Shown here in pieces: positions 27,213 through 36,422 of a stretch of DNA of 64,000 bases (within the stretch, counting starts at the first letter, position 1; each line of letters begins with the position of its first letter). This DNA comes from an uncultured Pelagibacteraceae bacterium (GTDB lineage Bacteria > Pseudomonadota > Alphaproteobacteria > Pelagibacterales > Pelagibacteraceae), in contig CACHCL010000002.1 in the NCBI GenBank assembly GCA_902578315.1, forward strand, positions 1-64,000, written 5' to 3'. The notes under the pieces are model-generated. The model saw only the letters and a program-made list of their open reading frames with translations, searched no databases and had not been told where the DNA came from. Made by a program: the position numbers and the translations under genes.

Positions 27213-29978
27213 TTAATGGGCTTCTCCCCAATTGTTTCCAGAGTTAACACTTACTTCTAAAGGTATTGAAAACATGTGATGGTCTGAGCTTGAAACTGAA
27301 GTCATAACTTCTTTAACAATTTTTTTTACTTCACTTTCATCTTTTTTTAAACATTCAAAAATAAGTTCATCATGTATTTGTAAAAGCATTTTTGCTTTCT
27401 TTTTTTCTTCAAGGATTCTATCAATCTTAATCATTGCTAGTCTTATGATATCTGCAGCTGATCCTTGTATTGGAGCATTAATTGCTGCTCTTTCTTGAAA
27501 TGCGCGTACGCTAAAATTTTTATCGTTAATTCCTCTTAAATGAATTCTTCTTCCAAAAATATTTGTAACAAAGCCTTGCTTTCTGCAAGTTTTTATTGTC
27601 GCATTCATATAATCTTTAATTTCAGGAAATTTTTTAAAATATGAATTAATGAAACTTAAAGCCTCTTCATTTGAAACTGATATTTGTTTTGCCAATCCAT
27701 ATTGTGTAATTCCATAAATAATTCCAAAATTAATTGCCTTAGCTTTTCTTCTAAAATCATCTGTCACTTTTGTAATAGGAACATCAAAAACTTGGCTCGC
27801 TGTTAAAGAATGTATATCTTGTTTATTTTTAAAAGCTTTCTTTAATTCTTTTACATCAGCCATATCAGCGAGAATTCTCATTTCTATTTGATTATAATCT
27901 GCTGAAATTAATAAATTATTTTTATCTGCTATAAAGGCTTTTCTTATCTCTTTACCGTCTGAAGTCTTTATAGGAATATTTTGTAAATTAGGATCACTTG
28001 AAGCTAACCTACCGGTATTAGTTGCAGCTAGTAAAAAAGAAGTATGCACTCTTTTTGTTTTTTTACTTATATGGTCTTGCAAAGCATCTGTATAAGTACT
28101 TTTTAATTTTGAAACTTGGCGCCATTCTAAAACTAAATTTGGAAATTTATGTCCAGTTAATGCTAAGTCCTCTAAAATTTTAGCGCTCGTAGCTAAACTT
28201 CCTTTCTTAGTTTTTTTCAATTTTGCTATCTTTAAATCATTATAAATAATTTCTCCTAATTGTTTTGGCGATCCGATATTAAATTTTTTACCCGATATTT
28301 TGTAAATTTCTTTTTCAATAGTTATTAATCTTTCCTCAAATTTTTTTGAAAGTTTTTTAAGATAAGCATCATCAACTTTCACTCCACTCGACTCTAATTT
28401 TGAAAGAATTTTTATCATTGGTTTTTCAAATTCCTCATAAATTTTTTCTAACTTTTCATTAGATACTCTCTCAGATAAAACTTCATATAATCTTAAAGTT
28501 ATATCTGCATCCTCAGCAGCATATTCAGTGGCTGATTTAAGATCTACTTGTGAAAAATTTAACTGCTTTTTTCCAGTTCCTACCAAATCTTTATAAGATA
28601 TGGTTTTATGACCAAGATGTAATTCAGACAACGTATCCATATTATGTCTATTATTTCCCGCGTCTAGTGTGTACGAAAGTAACATAGTGTCTTCCACCGA
28701 GCTTAGTTCGATGCCGTGGTTTTTAAATATTATAAAATCATATTTTATATTTTGACCAACTTTTTTTATGCTTGGGTCTTCTAAAAGTGGTTTAAGTTTC
28801 TTCAAAACAATATCCTTTTTTAATTCCGTTTTTTCTGTATGACCTACCGGGATATAGAAAGCTACGTTAGCCTCATAACATAACGATATGCCAACAAGAT
28901 CTGCTTCTTGGGGATTTAAGGATGAGGTTTCAGTATCAACTGCTATAACTAATTTTTCATTTAATTTTTTTATTAATTCATCCAGTTGTTTCTCTTTGAA
29001 AATAGTTTTGTAGGTCTTAGTATTTATCTTATTGTTTTTTTTTACAGGATTTTTCTCATTAAAATCTTTGCTTCCAGGTTCTCCATAAAAACTAATTGCC
29101 TGGCTCAACAGTCTATTAAATTCCATGTCTCTTAAAAAATCGTATAGTTTATCTTTATTAATATCTTTAATAATAAAGTCAGCAGCATCATTTTTAAGTG
29201 GAACATCATTTTTTAAAGTTACTAATTGCTTACTAATCATAGCTTTATCTTTGTTAGACAATAGGGTTTCCCGTCTTTTGTTCTGAGGTATTTCTGATGC
29301 CTTTTTTAATAAATTTTCTAAGGTTTTATATTTATTTATAAGTTCTGCTGCTGTTTTAACTCCAATACCAGGAACTCCAGGCACATTATCAGAACTATCT
29401 CCAGCAAGTGATTGCACGTCGATTACTTGACTTGGTTTAACTCCAAATTTTTCAATTACATCTTTTTCGCCTATAACTTTATTTTTCATAGGATCAAATA
29501 GTCTGACTTTATTTGATACTAATTGCATTAAATCTTTATCTGACGATATCACGGTAACCTTTGCACCAGCTTCAGTAATTTTTTTTGCATAAGTGGCTAT
29601 GAGATCATCTGCTTCATAATTTAAAAGTTCAATAGACGGTAAATTAAAAGCTTCAACAGATTTTCTGATGTACTCAAATTGAGGTGCTAAATCGTCAGGT
29701 GCTTCCTCTCTGTTCGCTTTATATTCACTGTAAATTTCGTTTCTAAAATTTTTTCTAGCTGAGTCGAATATAACAGCAAAATGGGTTGGTTTATTTTTAG
29801 AGTCATCGGATCTAGCATCCTCTAAAAGTTTAAAAAGCATCGAGCAAAAGCCACTTACTGCTCCTGTAGGTAACCCATCACTTTTTCTAGATAGAGGCGG
29901 CAAAGCATAATAAGCTCTGAAAATGTATCCAGATCCATCAATGAGATAAAAATGATCTGTTTTTTTTATTGAACTCAT
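27213..29978 (-). CDS. polA: DNA polymerase I
   Basis: 921 aa with 5'-3' exo, 3'-5' exo (AVDTETSSLNP) and pol domain (SADYNQIEMRILA, RRKAKAINFGIIYG, QIHDELIFE). Confidence 0.97.
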   Translation of the reverse strand: MSSIKKTDHFYLIDGSGYIFRAYYALPPLSRKSDGLPTGAVSGFCSMLFKLLEDARSDDSKNKPTHFAVIFDSARKNFRNEIYSEYKANREEAPDDLAPQFEYIRKSVEAFNLPSIELLNYEADDLIATYAKKITEAGAKVTVISSDKDLMQLVSNKVRLFDPMKNKVIGEKDVIEKFGVKPSQVIDVQSLAGDSSDNVPGVPGIGVKTAAELINKYKTLENLLKKASEIPQNKRRETLLSNKDKAMISKQLVTLKNDVPLKNDAADFIIKDINKDKLYDFLRDMEFNRLLSQAISFYGEPGSKDFNEKNPVKKNNKINTKTYKTIFKEKQLDELIKKLNEKLVIAVDTETSSLNPQEADLVGISLCYEANVAFYIPVGHTEKTELKKDIVLKKLKPLLEDPSIKKVGQNIKYDFIIFKNHGIELSSVEDTMLLSYTLDAGNNRHNMDTLSELHLGHKTISYKDLVGTGKKQLNFSQVDLKSATEYAAEDADITLRLYEVLSERVSNEKLEKIYEEFEKPMIKILSKLESSGVKVDDAYLKKLSKKFEERLITIEKEIYKISGKKFNIGSPKQLGEIIYNDLKIAKLKKTKKGSLATSAKILEDLALTGHKFPNLVLEWRQVSKLKSTYTDALQDHISKKTKRVHTSFLLAATNTGRLASSDPNLQNIPIKTSDGKEIRKAFIADKNNLLISADYNQIEMRILADMADVKELKKAFKNKQDIHSLTASQVFDVPITKVTDDFRRKAKAINFGIIYGITQYGLAKQISVSNEEALSFINSYFKKFPEIKDYMNATIKTCRKQGFVTNIFGRRIHLRGINDKNFSVRAFQERAAINAPIQGSAADIIRLAMIKIDRILEEKKKAKMLLQIHDELIFECLKKDESEVKKIVKEVMTSVSSSDHHMFSIPLEVSVNSGNNWGEAH

Positions 29979-30020
29979 ATATACATATTACATTGAATTA
30001 TTTACTTAGATCAAAAAATT

Positions 30021-30950
30021 ATGTCAAATAATGCATTAACTGTTGAGAATCTTAACAAAATCTATTCGAACTCCAAAACAAAAAAGGAAATAAAAGCTAT
30101 TACAGATTTAACTTTTGAAGTTAAAGAAGGTGAAGTATTTGGGCTACTTGGACCAAATGGCGCTGGCAAAACAACTTTTTTAAGTATTTTAGGCGGAACG
30201 GTATCTAAAACTTCTGGGCTTGTTAATGTTTGGGGTTTCGATCTTGATAAAAACCCAAGACAAGTTAAAGCCTCTATTGGAATAGTTCCTCAAGAGGTAA
30301 ATCTAGATGCTTTTTTTAGTCCAAAGCAATTATTAGAACTGCAAGCTGGACTTTATGGTATAGCTAAAACGGAAAGAATCACTGAACTAATACTTAAAAT
30401 GGTTTCCTTGGAGGGTAAGGCTAACGCGTATTCAAGAAGTTTGTCTGGTGGTATGAAAAGGAGACTTTTAATTGCAAAAGCAATGGTTCATCAGCCTCCT
30501 ATTTTAATTTTAGATGAGCCAACTGCAGGAGTAGATGTAGAGCTTAGAAATAACCTTTGGAATAATGTTAAAAAACTTAATAAGGAGGGTGTAACGATAA
30601 TCTTAACTACGCATTATCTTTTAGAAGCTCAAGAAATGTGTGATCGAATAGCAATCATTGATAAAGGTAATTTGGTCGCTTTAGATACAACAGAAAAACT
30701 CTTGGATAGAATTAAAACTAAAAAAATTAATTTTAAAGTTCGACTTGTTGATTTAAATCTACCACTTTATATGGAAGGAATTAAGTTTAAGATCATTTCA
30801 AACAAACAAATCACTGCAACATATGAAAAAAATTCATTAAATTTTGGTGAAATAATTGATTATTTTAATCAAAACAACTTAAAAATTGAGGATATTTCTA
30901 CGGACGACGGCGACTTAGAAGATGTTTTTGTTCAATTAACAAAGCACTAG
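30021..30950 (+). CDS. ABC transporter ATP-binding protein (YadG/CcmA type)
   Basis: Walker A GLLGPNGAGKTTFL, signature LSGGMKRRLLIAKAM, Walker B ILILDEPTAGVD. Confidence 0.93.
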   Translation: MSNNALTVENLNKIYSNSKTKKEIKAITDLTFEVKEGEVFGLLGPNGAGKTTFLSILGGTVSKTSGLVNVWGFDLDKNPRQVKASIGIVPQEVNLDAFFSPKQLLELQAGLYGIAKTERITELILKMVSLEGKANAYSRSLSGGMKRRLLIAKAMVHQPPILILDEPTAGVDVELRNNLWNNVKKLNKEGVTIILTTHYLLEAQEMCDRIAIIDKGNLVALDTTEKLLDRIKTKKINFKVRLVDLNLPLYMEGIKFKIISNKQITATYEKNSLNFGEIIDYFNQNNLKIEDISTDDGDLEDVFVQLTKH

Positions 30951-30981
30951 ATTTTAATGAAAAAAATGTTTATTTAGTCTT

Positions 30982-31533
30982 ATGGAACTAGTAAAAGGTT
31001 TGAAACAATCAAAATTATTAAAGTATGTTTTCTTTGCTTTAATTGGAAGCATTATACTAGCTATTTCCTCAAAAATTAAAATTCCTTTCTATCCTGTGCC
31101 AATGACTATGCAAACTTTAGTGATCTTATTAATTGGAGCATTTTTTGGATGGAGATTAGGTGTAGCTACTATTTCTTTATATTTGTTTGAAGGAATTATT
31201 GGCTTGCCAGTTTTTTCAGGCACTCCGGAAAAAGGTATAGGAATAGTTTACTTTACAGGTCCTACAATGGGTTACTTAATTGGTTTTATAGTAGCTGGAT
31301 TTTTAGCAGGAAAATTTACTTATGATAATAGTTATATTAAGACTTTTTTAAAATTAACTTTTGCCACAAGCTTTATTTATATGTTAGGAATGTTTTGGCT
31401 AGGTACTTTAATAGGTTGGGATAAACCAATATTCAAATTAGGAGCACAACCTTTCTTGTTAGCAGAATTACTAAAAATTTTAATTGCAACCCTTGCAATA
31501 AATCAAATTAAAAAATTTAGAAAATTTATTTAA
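30982..31533 (+). CDS. bioY: BioY-family biotin transporter substrate-binding (S) component
   Basis: KIPFYPVPMTMQTLVILLIGAFFGWRLGVATISLYLFEGIIGLPVFSG..GPTMGYLIGFIVAGFLAG. Confidence 0.93.
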   Translation: MELVKGLKQSKLLKYVFFALIGSIILAISSKIKIPFYPVPMTMQTLVILLIGAFFGWRLGVATISLYLFEGIIGLPVFSGTPEKGIGIVYFTGPTMGYLIGFIVAGFLAGKFTYDNSYIKTFLKLTFATSFIYMLGMFWLGTLIGWDKPIFKLGAQPFLLAELLKILIATLAINQIKKFRKFI

Positions 31534-31534
31534 G

Positions 31535-32107
31535 TTATCTTGGAGATCTTTTAGAGAGAATTCTTTGCAGTGTTCTTCTGTGCATCTTAAGTCTTCGAGC
31601 TGTTTCGGAAACATTTCTATTACATAACTCAAAAACTCGGTGGATATGTTCCCATTTAACTCTATCTGCTGACATTGGATTTTCAGGTGGCTTTGCCTTC
31701 GATTCAGGAGAAGCTAATAGTGCTGCTTCAACGTCGTCAGCATCGACTGGTTTAGCTATATAATCTATTGCACCTTCTTTAACTGCTGCTACAGCTGTAG
31801 GTAGATTCCCGTATCCGGTTAACATTACAATTCTGCTATCTTTCTTATTTTTTGAGAGTTCTCTTACCACATCTAAACCATTCCCATCCTCGAGCCTCAA
31901 ATCAACCACTGCAAAGGCCGTTGGAGTTGTCTTGGCTATGTTCAGACCTTCTGCTACTGATTTGGCCTCTTTCACTTGAAATCCCTTCTTTTCCATAGCT
32001 CTAGCGAGCCTTCCTCTCAATGGATCATCATCATCGAGAATAAGAAGCGTTTTATCAGCAAAGTCTGCCAATTTTAGCTGCTCTGGAACGTTTTTTTGTG
32101 CTCTCAT
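31535..32107 (-). CDS. regA: RegA/PrrA/ActR redox response regulator
   Basis: LLILDDDDPLRGRLARAMEKKGFQV..VDLRLEDGNGLDVV; C-terminal HTH NVSETARRLKMHRRTLQRILSKRSPR. Confidence 0.93.
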   Translation of the reverse strand: MRAQKNVPEQLKLADFADKTLLILDDDDPLRGRLARAMEKKGFQVKEAKSVAEGLNIAKTTPTAFAVVDLRLEDGNGLDVVRELSKNKKDSRIVMLTGYGNLPTAVAAVKEGAIDYIAKPVDADDVEAALLASPESKAKPPENPMSADRVKWEHIHRVFELCNRNVSETARRLKMHRRTLQRILSKRSPR

Positions 32108-32183
32108 ATGACCTTATATAGGTACTGTTAATAGAATTTCAACACGACAAATATGTCCTTTTTTCTTTACATAAAGTAAAAAT

Positions 32184-32217
32184 AACCTTAAATGCGAAAT
32201 AAGTAAGGTTTTTTTTA
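32184..32217 (+). terminator. Terminator-like hairpin plus U-tract in the leader of the decarboxylase gene (candidate attenuator)
   Basis: AACCTTA (32184-32190), 13-nt loop, TAAGGTT (32204-32210), followed by TTTTTTA; the upstream gene is divergent, so it does not end a plus-strand operon. Confidence 0.55.
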
Positions 32218-32267
32218 TTAAATTTTTTAAAAAATCTTTGTGTAATTTAACGCGAGGAACACATGAA

Positions 32268-33449
32268 ATGGGAAAATTTAAAACAGTTAACGAACTAGTT
32301 AACTCACTACAACCAGATTACCCCGTATATTGCATACGGCTTAACGAGATTAAAAAATCCGTAAAATTTTTTAAAGAAAATTTTCCAGGAAAGATACTTT
32401 ACGCCATAAAAACAAATCCTAACGAAAAAATTATTAAACAAATTATTGCTAATGGTATTAATGAATTTGATGTTGCATCACTAAATGAAATAAAACTTCT
32501 TAATAAAATTAAGTCTGATGTGAAGTTGCATTTTATGCATACTATCAAAAGTAAAGAGAGCATATCGTCGGCATACTTTGATTACGGAGTTAAAAGTTTT
32601 TCTCTTGATAGTAAAGACGAATTGAGGAAAATTCTAGAAGCTACAAATCAAGCAAAAGATTTAGAGTTATTTGTAAGAATTGCAATTTCGAATGAGCATG
32701 CAGAAATAGATCTCTCAAGAAAATTTGGTGCGCTTCCCTCTGAAGCTTTAGGATTGGTAAGATTATGTAAGGAACATTCGAAAAAACTCGGAATAAGTTT
32801 TCACGTTGGCTCTCAATGTATGCATAAAATTTCGTACTCAAAAGGAATTCGTGAAATCGGAAATATAATTAAAAAAACAAAAATAGTGCCGAATACAATT
32901 AATGTCGGCGGAGGTTTTCCTTCTATATATCCAGATCTTAATCCTGAACCATTAATTAATTATATGGAAGAGATTAAAAAAGAGCTAAATAACTTGAAAC
33001 TAAATAAATTACCAGAAATCATATGTGAACCAGGAAGAGCTCTTGTAGCAGAAAGTGGTTCAACAATTGTTAAAATTATTTTAAGAAAAAAAAATAGCTT
33101 GTACATCAATGATGGAACATATGGATCTTTATTTGATGCTGGTGCCCCAAACTTTGTTTTACCATCAAAAATGATCACAAATGGAAGAGTTCAGTCAAAA
33201 AAACTTACTTCCTTCAGTTTTTTTGGACCTACTTGTGATGGATTAGATTATATGAAAGGGCCTTTTTTGTTACCGAATAATATTAGAGAAGGTGACTATA
33301 TAGAGTTAGGTCAGCTAGGCGCATACAGTCTTACTTTCAGAACTAACTTTAATGGTTTCTATTCAAATGAAATTCACGAATTAAGTGACAAACCAATTAT
33401 ATCAATGTACGATGATTCAAAAGATAAAGTTGGTTCTTTAGTAGCTTAA
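32268..33449 (+). CDS. Type III (alanine-racemase-fold) PLP-dependent ornithine/basic amino acid decarboxylase
   Basis: LYAIKTNPNEKII, HVGSQ, NVGGGFP, EPGRALVAESG, FFGPTCDGLDYM; SD GAGGAAC before ATG 32268 (the ORF track uses TTG at 32238). Confidence 0.88.
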   Translation: MGKFKTVNELVNSLQPDYPVYCIRLNEIKKSVKFFKENFPGKILYAIKTNPNEKIIKQIIANGINEFDVASLNEIKLLNKIKSDVKLHFMHTIKSKESISSAYFDYGVKSFSLDSKDELRKILEATNQAKDLELFVRIAISNEHAEIDLSRKFGALPSEALGLVRLCKEHSKKLGISFHVGSQCMHKISYSKGIREIGNIIKKTKIVPNTINVGGGFPSIYPDLNPEPLINYMEEIKKELNNLKLNKLPEIICEPGRALVAESGSTIVKIILRKKNSLYINDGTYGSLFDAGAPNFVLPSKMITNGRVQSKKLTSFSFFGPTCDGLDYMKGPFLLPNNIREGDYIELGQLGAYSLTFRTNFNGFYSNEIHELSDKPIISMYDDSKDKVGSLVA

Positions 33450-34495
33450 TGAATAAAAAAAATAGTCCAAATATTGGACACAACAAAAAATCTCTCCTTA
33501 ATTCCCCAGTTGAACACATCGACATAAAATCTTTTGATGCTCGTAAAATTATTGATGGAATGAGCAAAATGTCTTTCACTTCTAGAGATACAGCTAGGGC
33601 TGCAAGCATTTACAATGAAATGCTTGCAGATAAAGATTGTTCAATTTTTTTAACCTTAGCAGGTTCAACTTCGGCAGGTGGATGTATGGATCTATACACT
33701 GATTTAGTAAAGCATAACATGGTTGATGCTATTGTAGCTACAGGGGCCTCGATTATAGATATGGATTTTTTTGAAGCCTTAGGTTTTAAACACTATCAAG
33801 GATCTCAGTTTCACGATGATACAGAACTAAGAAACAATTATATTGATAGGATTTATGACACTTACATTGATGAAGAGGAGTTGCAAGCATGTGACAAAAC
33901 TATATGTGATATTGCTAATTCTTTAAAACCTAAAGCATATACCTCAAGAGAATTTATTAAAGAACTTGGAAAATACCTAAAAACAAATTCTAAGAAAAAA
34001 AACTCATTAATAGAAACTGCTTATGATAATAGTGTTCCTATATTTTGTCCCGCTTTCACAGATAGTTCAGCGGGATTTGGGCTTGTAATGCATCAGGAGC
34101 AAAATCCCAAAAACCACATCACTATAGACTCTATAAGAGAGTTCAGAGAAATAACTGAAATTAAACTCAAATCTAAACAATCAGGATTATTAATGGTTGG
34201 AGGTGGGGTACCCAAAAATTTTATTCAGGATACAGTGGTTTGTGCGGAGTTATTAGGTAAAAAGGTAGATATGCATAAATATGCTATTCAAATAACTGTA
34301 GCGGACACGAGAGATGGAGCCTGTAGTAGCTCTACTTTAAAAGAAGCAAGTTCATGGGGTAAAGTAGATATTACAAAGGAACAGATGGTGTTTGCTGAGG
34401 CTACAAGTGTATTACCATTAATAGCAAGCGATGCCTTTCATCGTAAACATTGGCAAGTAAGAGAAAAAAGAAACTTTCAAAATTTATTCAATTAA
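33449..34495 (+). CDS. Bacterial deoxyhypusine synthase-like protein (putative homospermidine/polyamine aminobutyltransferase)
   Basis: FLTLAGSTSAGGCMDLYTDLVKHNMVDAIVATGAS; NSVPIFCPAFTDSSAGFGL; EASSWGKV retains the DHS active-site Lys context. Confidence 0.85.
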   Translation: MNKKNSPNIGHNKKSLLNSPVEHIDIKSFDARKIIDGMSKMSFTSRDTARAASIYNEMLADKDCSIFLTLAGSTSAGGCMDLYTDLVKHNMVDAIVATGASIIDMDFFEALGFKHYQGSQFHDDTELRNNYIDRIYDTYIDEEELQACDKTICDIANSLKPKAYTSREFIKELGKYLKTNSKKKNSLIETAYDNSVPIFCPAFTDSSAGFGLVMHQEQNPKNHITIDSIREFREITEIKLKSKQSGLLMVGGGVPKNFIQDTVVCAELLGKKVDMHKYAIQITVADTRDGACSSSTLKEASSWGKVDITKEQMVFAEATSVLPLIASDAFHRKHWQVREKRNFQNLFN

Positions 34496-34500
34496 AAATA

Positions 34501-35376
34501 ATGAGTAAAACAAAGATAGCATTAGTGCAGATGAAAATGTCGTCTGACCCAAAAAAAAATATTAAAAATGCTATCGACAAAATTAATCTTGCAGCAAAAA
34601 AAGGTGCAAAAGTAATTTGCTTACCAGAGTTATTCTTAACAAAATATTTCTGCCAGGTTGAAAGTCATAAAAACTTTAATTTTGCTGAGAAAATACCGGG
34701 TCCTAGCAGTAACTTATTTTCTGCACTTGCTAAAGAACTGAAAATTATTTTAATAATTTCATTGTTTGAGAAGAAAACTTCTGGGCTTTATCACAATAGT
34801 AGTATTGTAATTAACGAAAAAGGCAAACTTTTAGGAAAATATAGAAAGATGCATATCCCTGATGATCCACAATTTTATGAGAAGTTTTATTTTACTCCTG
34901 GGGATTTAGGTTTCAAATCTTTTAAAACTTCTAAAGGTAATTTAGGAACTTTAATTTGCTGGGATCAATGGTTTCCTGAAGCAGCGAGATTAACAGCACT
35001 TAAAGGGGCAGAAATTATTTTTTATCCAACTGCTATTGGATGGCACCCAAAAGAAAAAAGAAAATTTGGTAAGTCACAACTCGAGTCTTGGCTTTCAATT
35101 CAAAGGTCTCACGCAATAGCCAATGGTGTTTATGTTGCCGCAATAAATAGAGTTGGGATTGAAAAGCAAGGCAACAAAAAGATAGAGTTCTGGGGGAATA
35201 GTGTAATATTTGATCCAAGTGGTAAAGTTATTAAAAAAGCCAATTTAAAAGAAAACATTTTAATTTGTGAAATTGATTTCAAAAAGGTAGAAAGTTCTAG
35301 ACAACATTGGCCTTTTTTTAGAGATAGAAGAATAGACTATTATAAAGGACTACTTAAAAATCCAAGAGATGCCTAG
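34501..35376 (+). CDS. aguB: N-carbamoylputrescine amidase-like nitrilase-family hydrolase
   Basis: KIALVQMKMSSDPKKNI; LPELFLTKYFCQVE; GKYRKMHIPDDPQFYEKFYFTPGDLGF; LICWDQWFPEAARL. Start at 34501 preferred over 34450. Confidence 0.9.
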   Translation: MSKTKIALVQMKMSSDPKKNIKNAIDKINLAAKKGAKVICLPELFLTKYFCQVESHKNFNFAEKIPGPSSNLFSALAKELKIILIISLFEKKTSGLYHNSSIVINEKGKLLGKYRKMHIPDDPQFYEKFYFTPGDLGFKSFKTSKGNLGTLICWDQWFPEAARLTALKGAEIIFYPTAIGWHPKEKRKFGKSQLESWLSIQRSHAIANGVYVAAINRVGIEKQGNKKIEFWGNSVIFDPSGKVIKKANLKENILICEIDFKKVESSRQHWPFFRDRRIDYYKGLLKNPRDA

Positions 35377-36415
35377 AGTAACAAAATCTCTTTTCAGGAT
35401 GCCAGCTGAATGGGAAAAACAACAATCTACATTAATAGGATGGCCTTATAATAAAAATGATTGGCCAGGTAAGTTTAACAATATTCCTAAGATATTTGCT
35501 AAAATAATTTCTAAAATCACCAAATCTCAAAATGTAAATCTTTTAATTAAAAACCACAAATCTAAAAATATAATTAAAAAATTACTTAGGAAAAATAATG
35601 CAAGAATACAAAATATAAAATTTATAGTTTGTGAGACAGATAGAGTATGGATGAGAGACACAGGGCCAATATTTGTCAAAAATAAAAAAAATCAAAATAT
35701 TTTATTAAATTGGAAGTTTAATGGTTGGGCTAAATATAAAAATTACAGAGCAGATAATAAAGTCAATTTTAAAATAAAAAATCATTTCAAAGGAAATATC
35801 ATCAGTCCCAAATTTAATAAAAAATCAATTGTTCTTGAGGGTGGAGCGATCGATGTTAATGGAAAAGGTTTACTACTCACAACAAAAGAATGTCTATTAA
35901 GTAAAATTCAACAAAGAAATTCTTTCTTAAAAATAAGGGATTATAATTACATCTTTAAAAAATTTTTTGGTGTAGGAAAGGTTATTTGGCTGAATAAAGG
36001 CATTGTGGGAGACGATACTCATGGTCACGTTGATGATATTGCTAGATTTGTAAAATCTAATAAAGTTTTTCTTGCTTACGAAGATAATCAAAAAGATAAA
36101 AATTTCAAAAATCTTAATGAAAACTTTGAAATTTTAAAAAAAATCAAAATTGGTTCCTCACAAATTAAAATAATTAAAATTCCTATGCCTAGACCTATTT
36201 ATATAAATAAAGTCAGAGTTCCAGCATCGTATCTAAACTTTTATATCTTTAATAAATTTGTTTTATTGCCTACTTTCAATGATCCTAAAGATAAAAAGGT
36301 AATTAAAATTTTTAAAAGGGAATTTAACAATAGAAAAATTATTCCAATAGATTGTTCACAATTAATTTGGGGTTTTGGAGCAATTCATTGTTTAACACAA
36401 CAAGAACCAAAATAA
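35369..36415 (+). CDS. aguA: Agmatine deiminase-like protein
   Basis: MPAEWEKQQSTLIGWP; DRVWMRDTGPIFV; LEGGAIDVNGKG; GDDTHGHVDDIARF; GFGAIHCLTQQEP. Confidence 0.92.
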   Translation: MPRVTKSLFRMPAEWEKQQSTLIGWPYNKNDWPGKFNNIPKIFAKIISKITKSQNVNLLIKNHKSKNIIKKLLRKNNARIQNIKFIVCETDRVWMRDTGPIFVKNKKNQNILLNWKFNGWAKYKNYRADNKVNFKIKNHFKGNIISPKFNKKSIVLEGGAIDVNGKGLLLTTKECLLSKIQQRNSFLKIRDYNYIFKKFFGVGKVIWLNKGIVGDDTHGHVDDIARFVKSNKVFLAYEDNQKDKNFKNLNENFEILKKIKIGSSQIKIIKIPMPRPIYINKVRVPASYLNFYIFNKFVLLPTFNDPKDKKVIKIFKREFNNRKIIPIDCSQLIWGFGAIHCLTQQEPK

Positions 36416-36422
36416 TTTTCTC

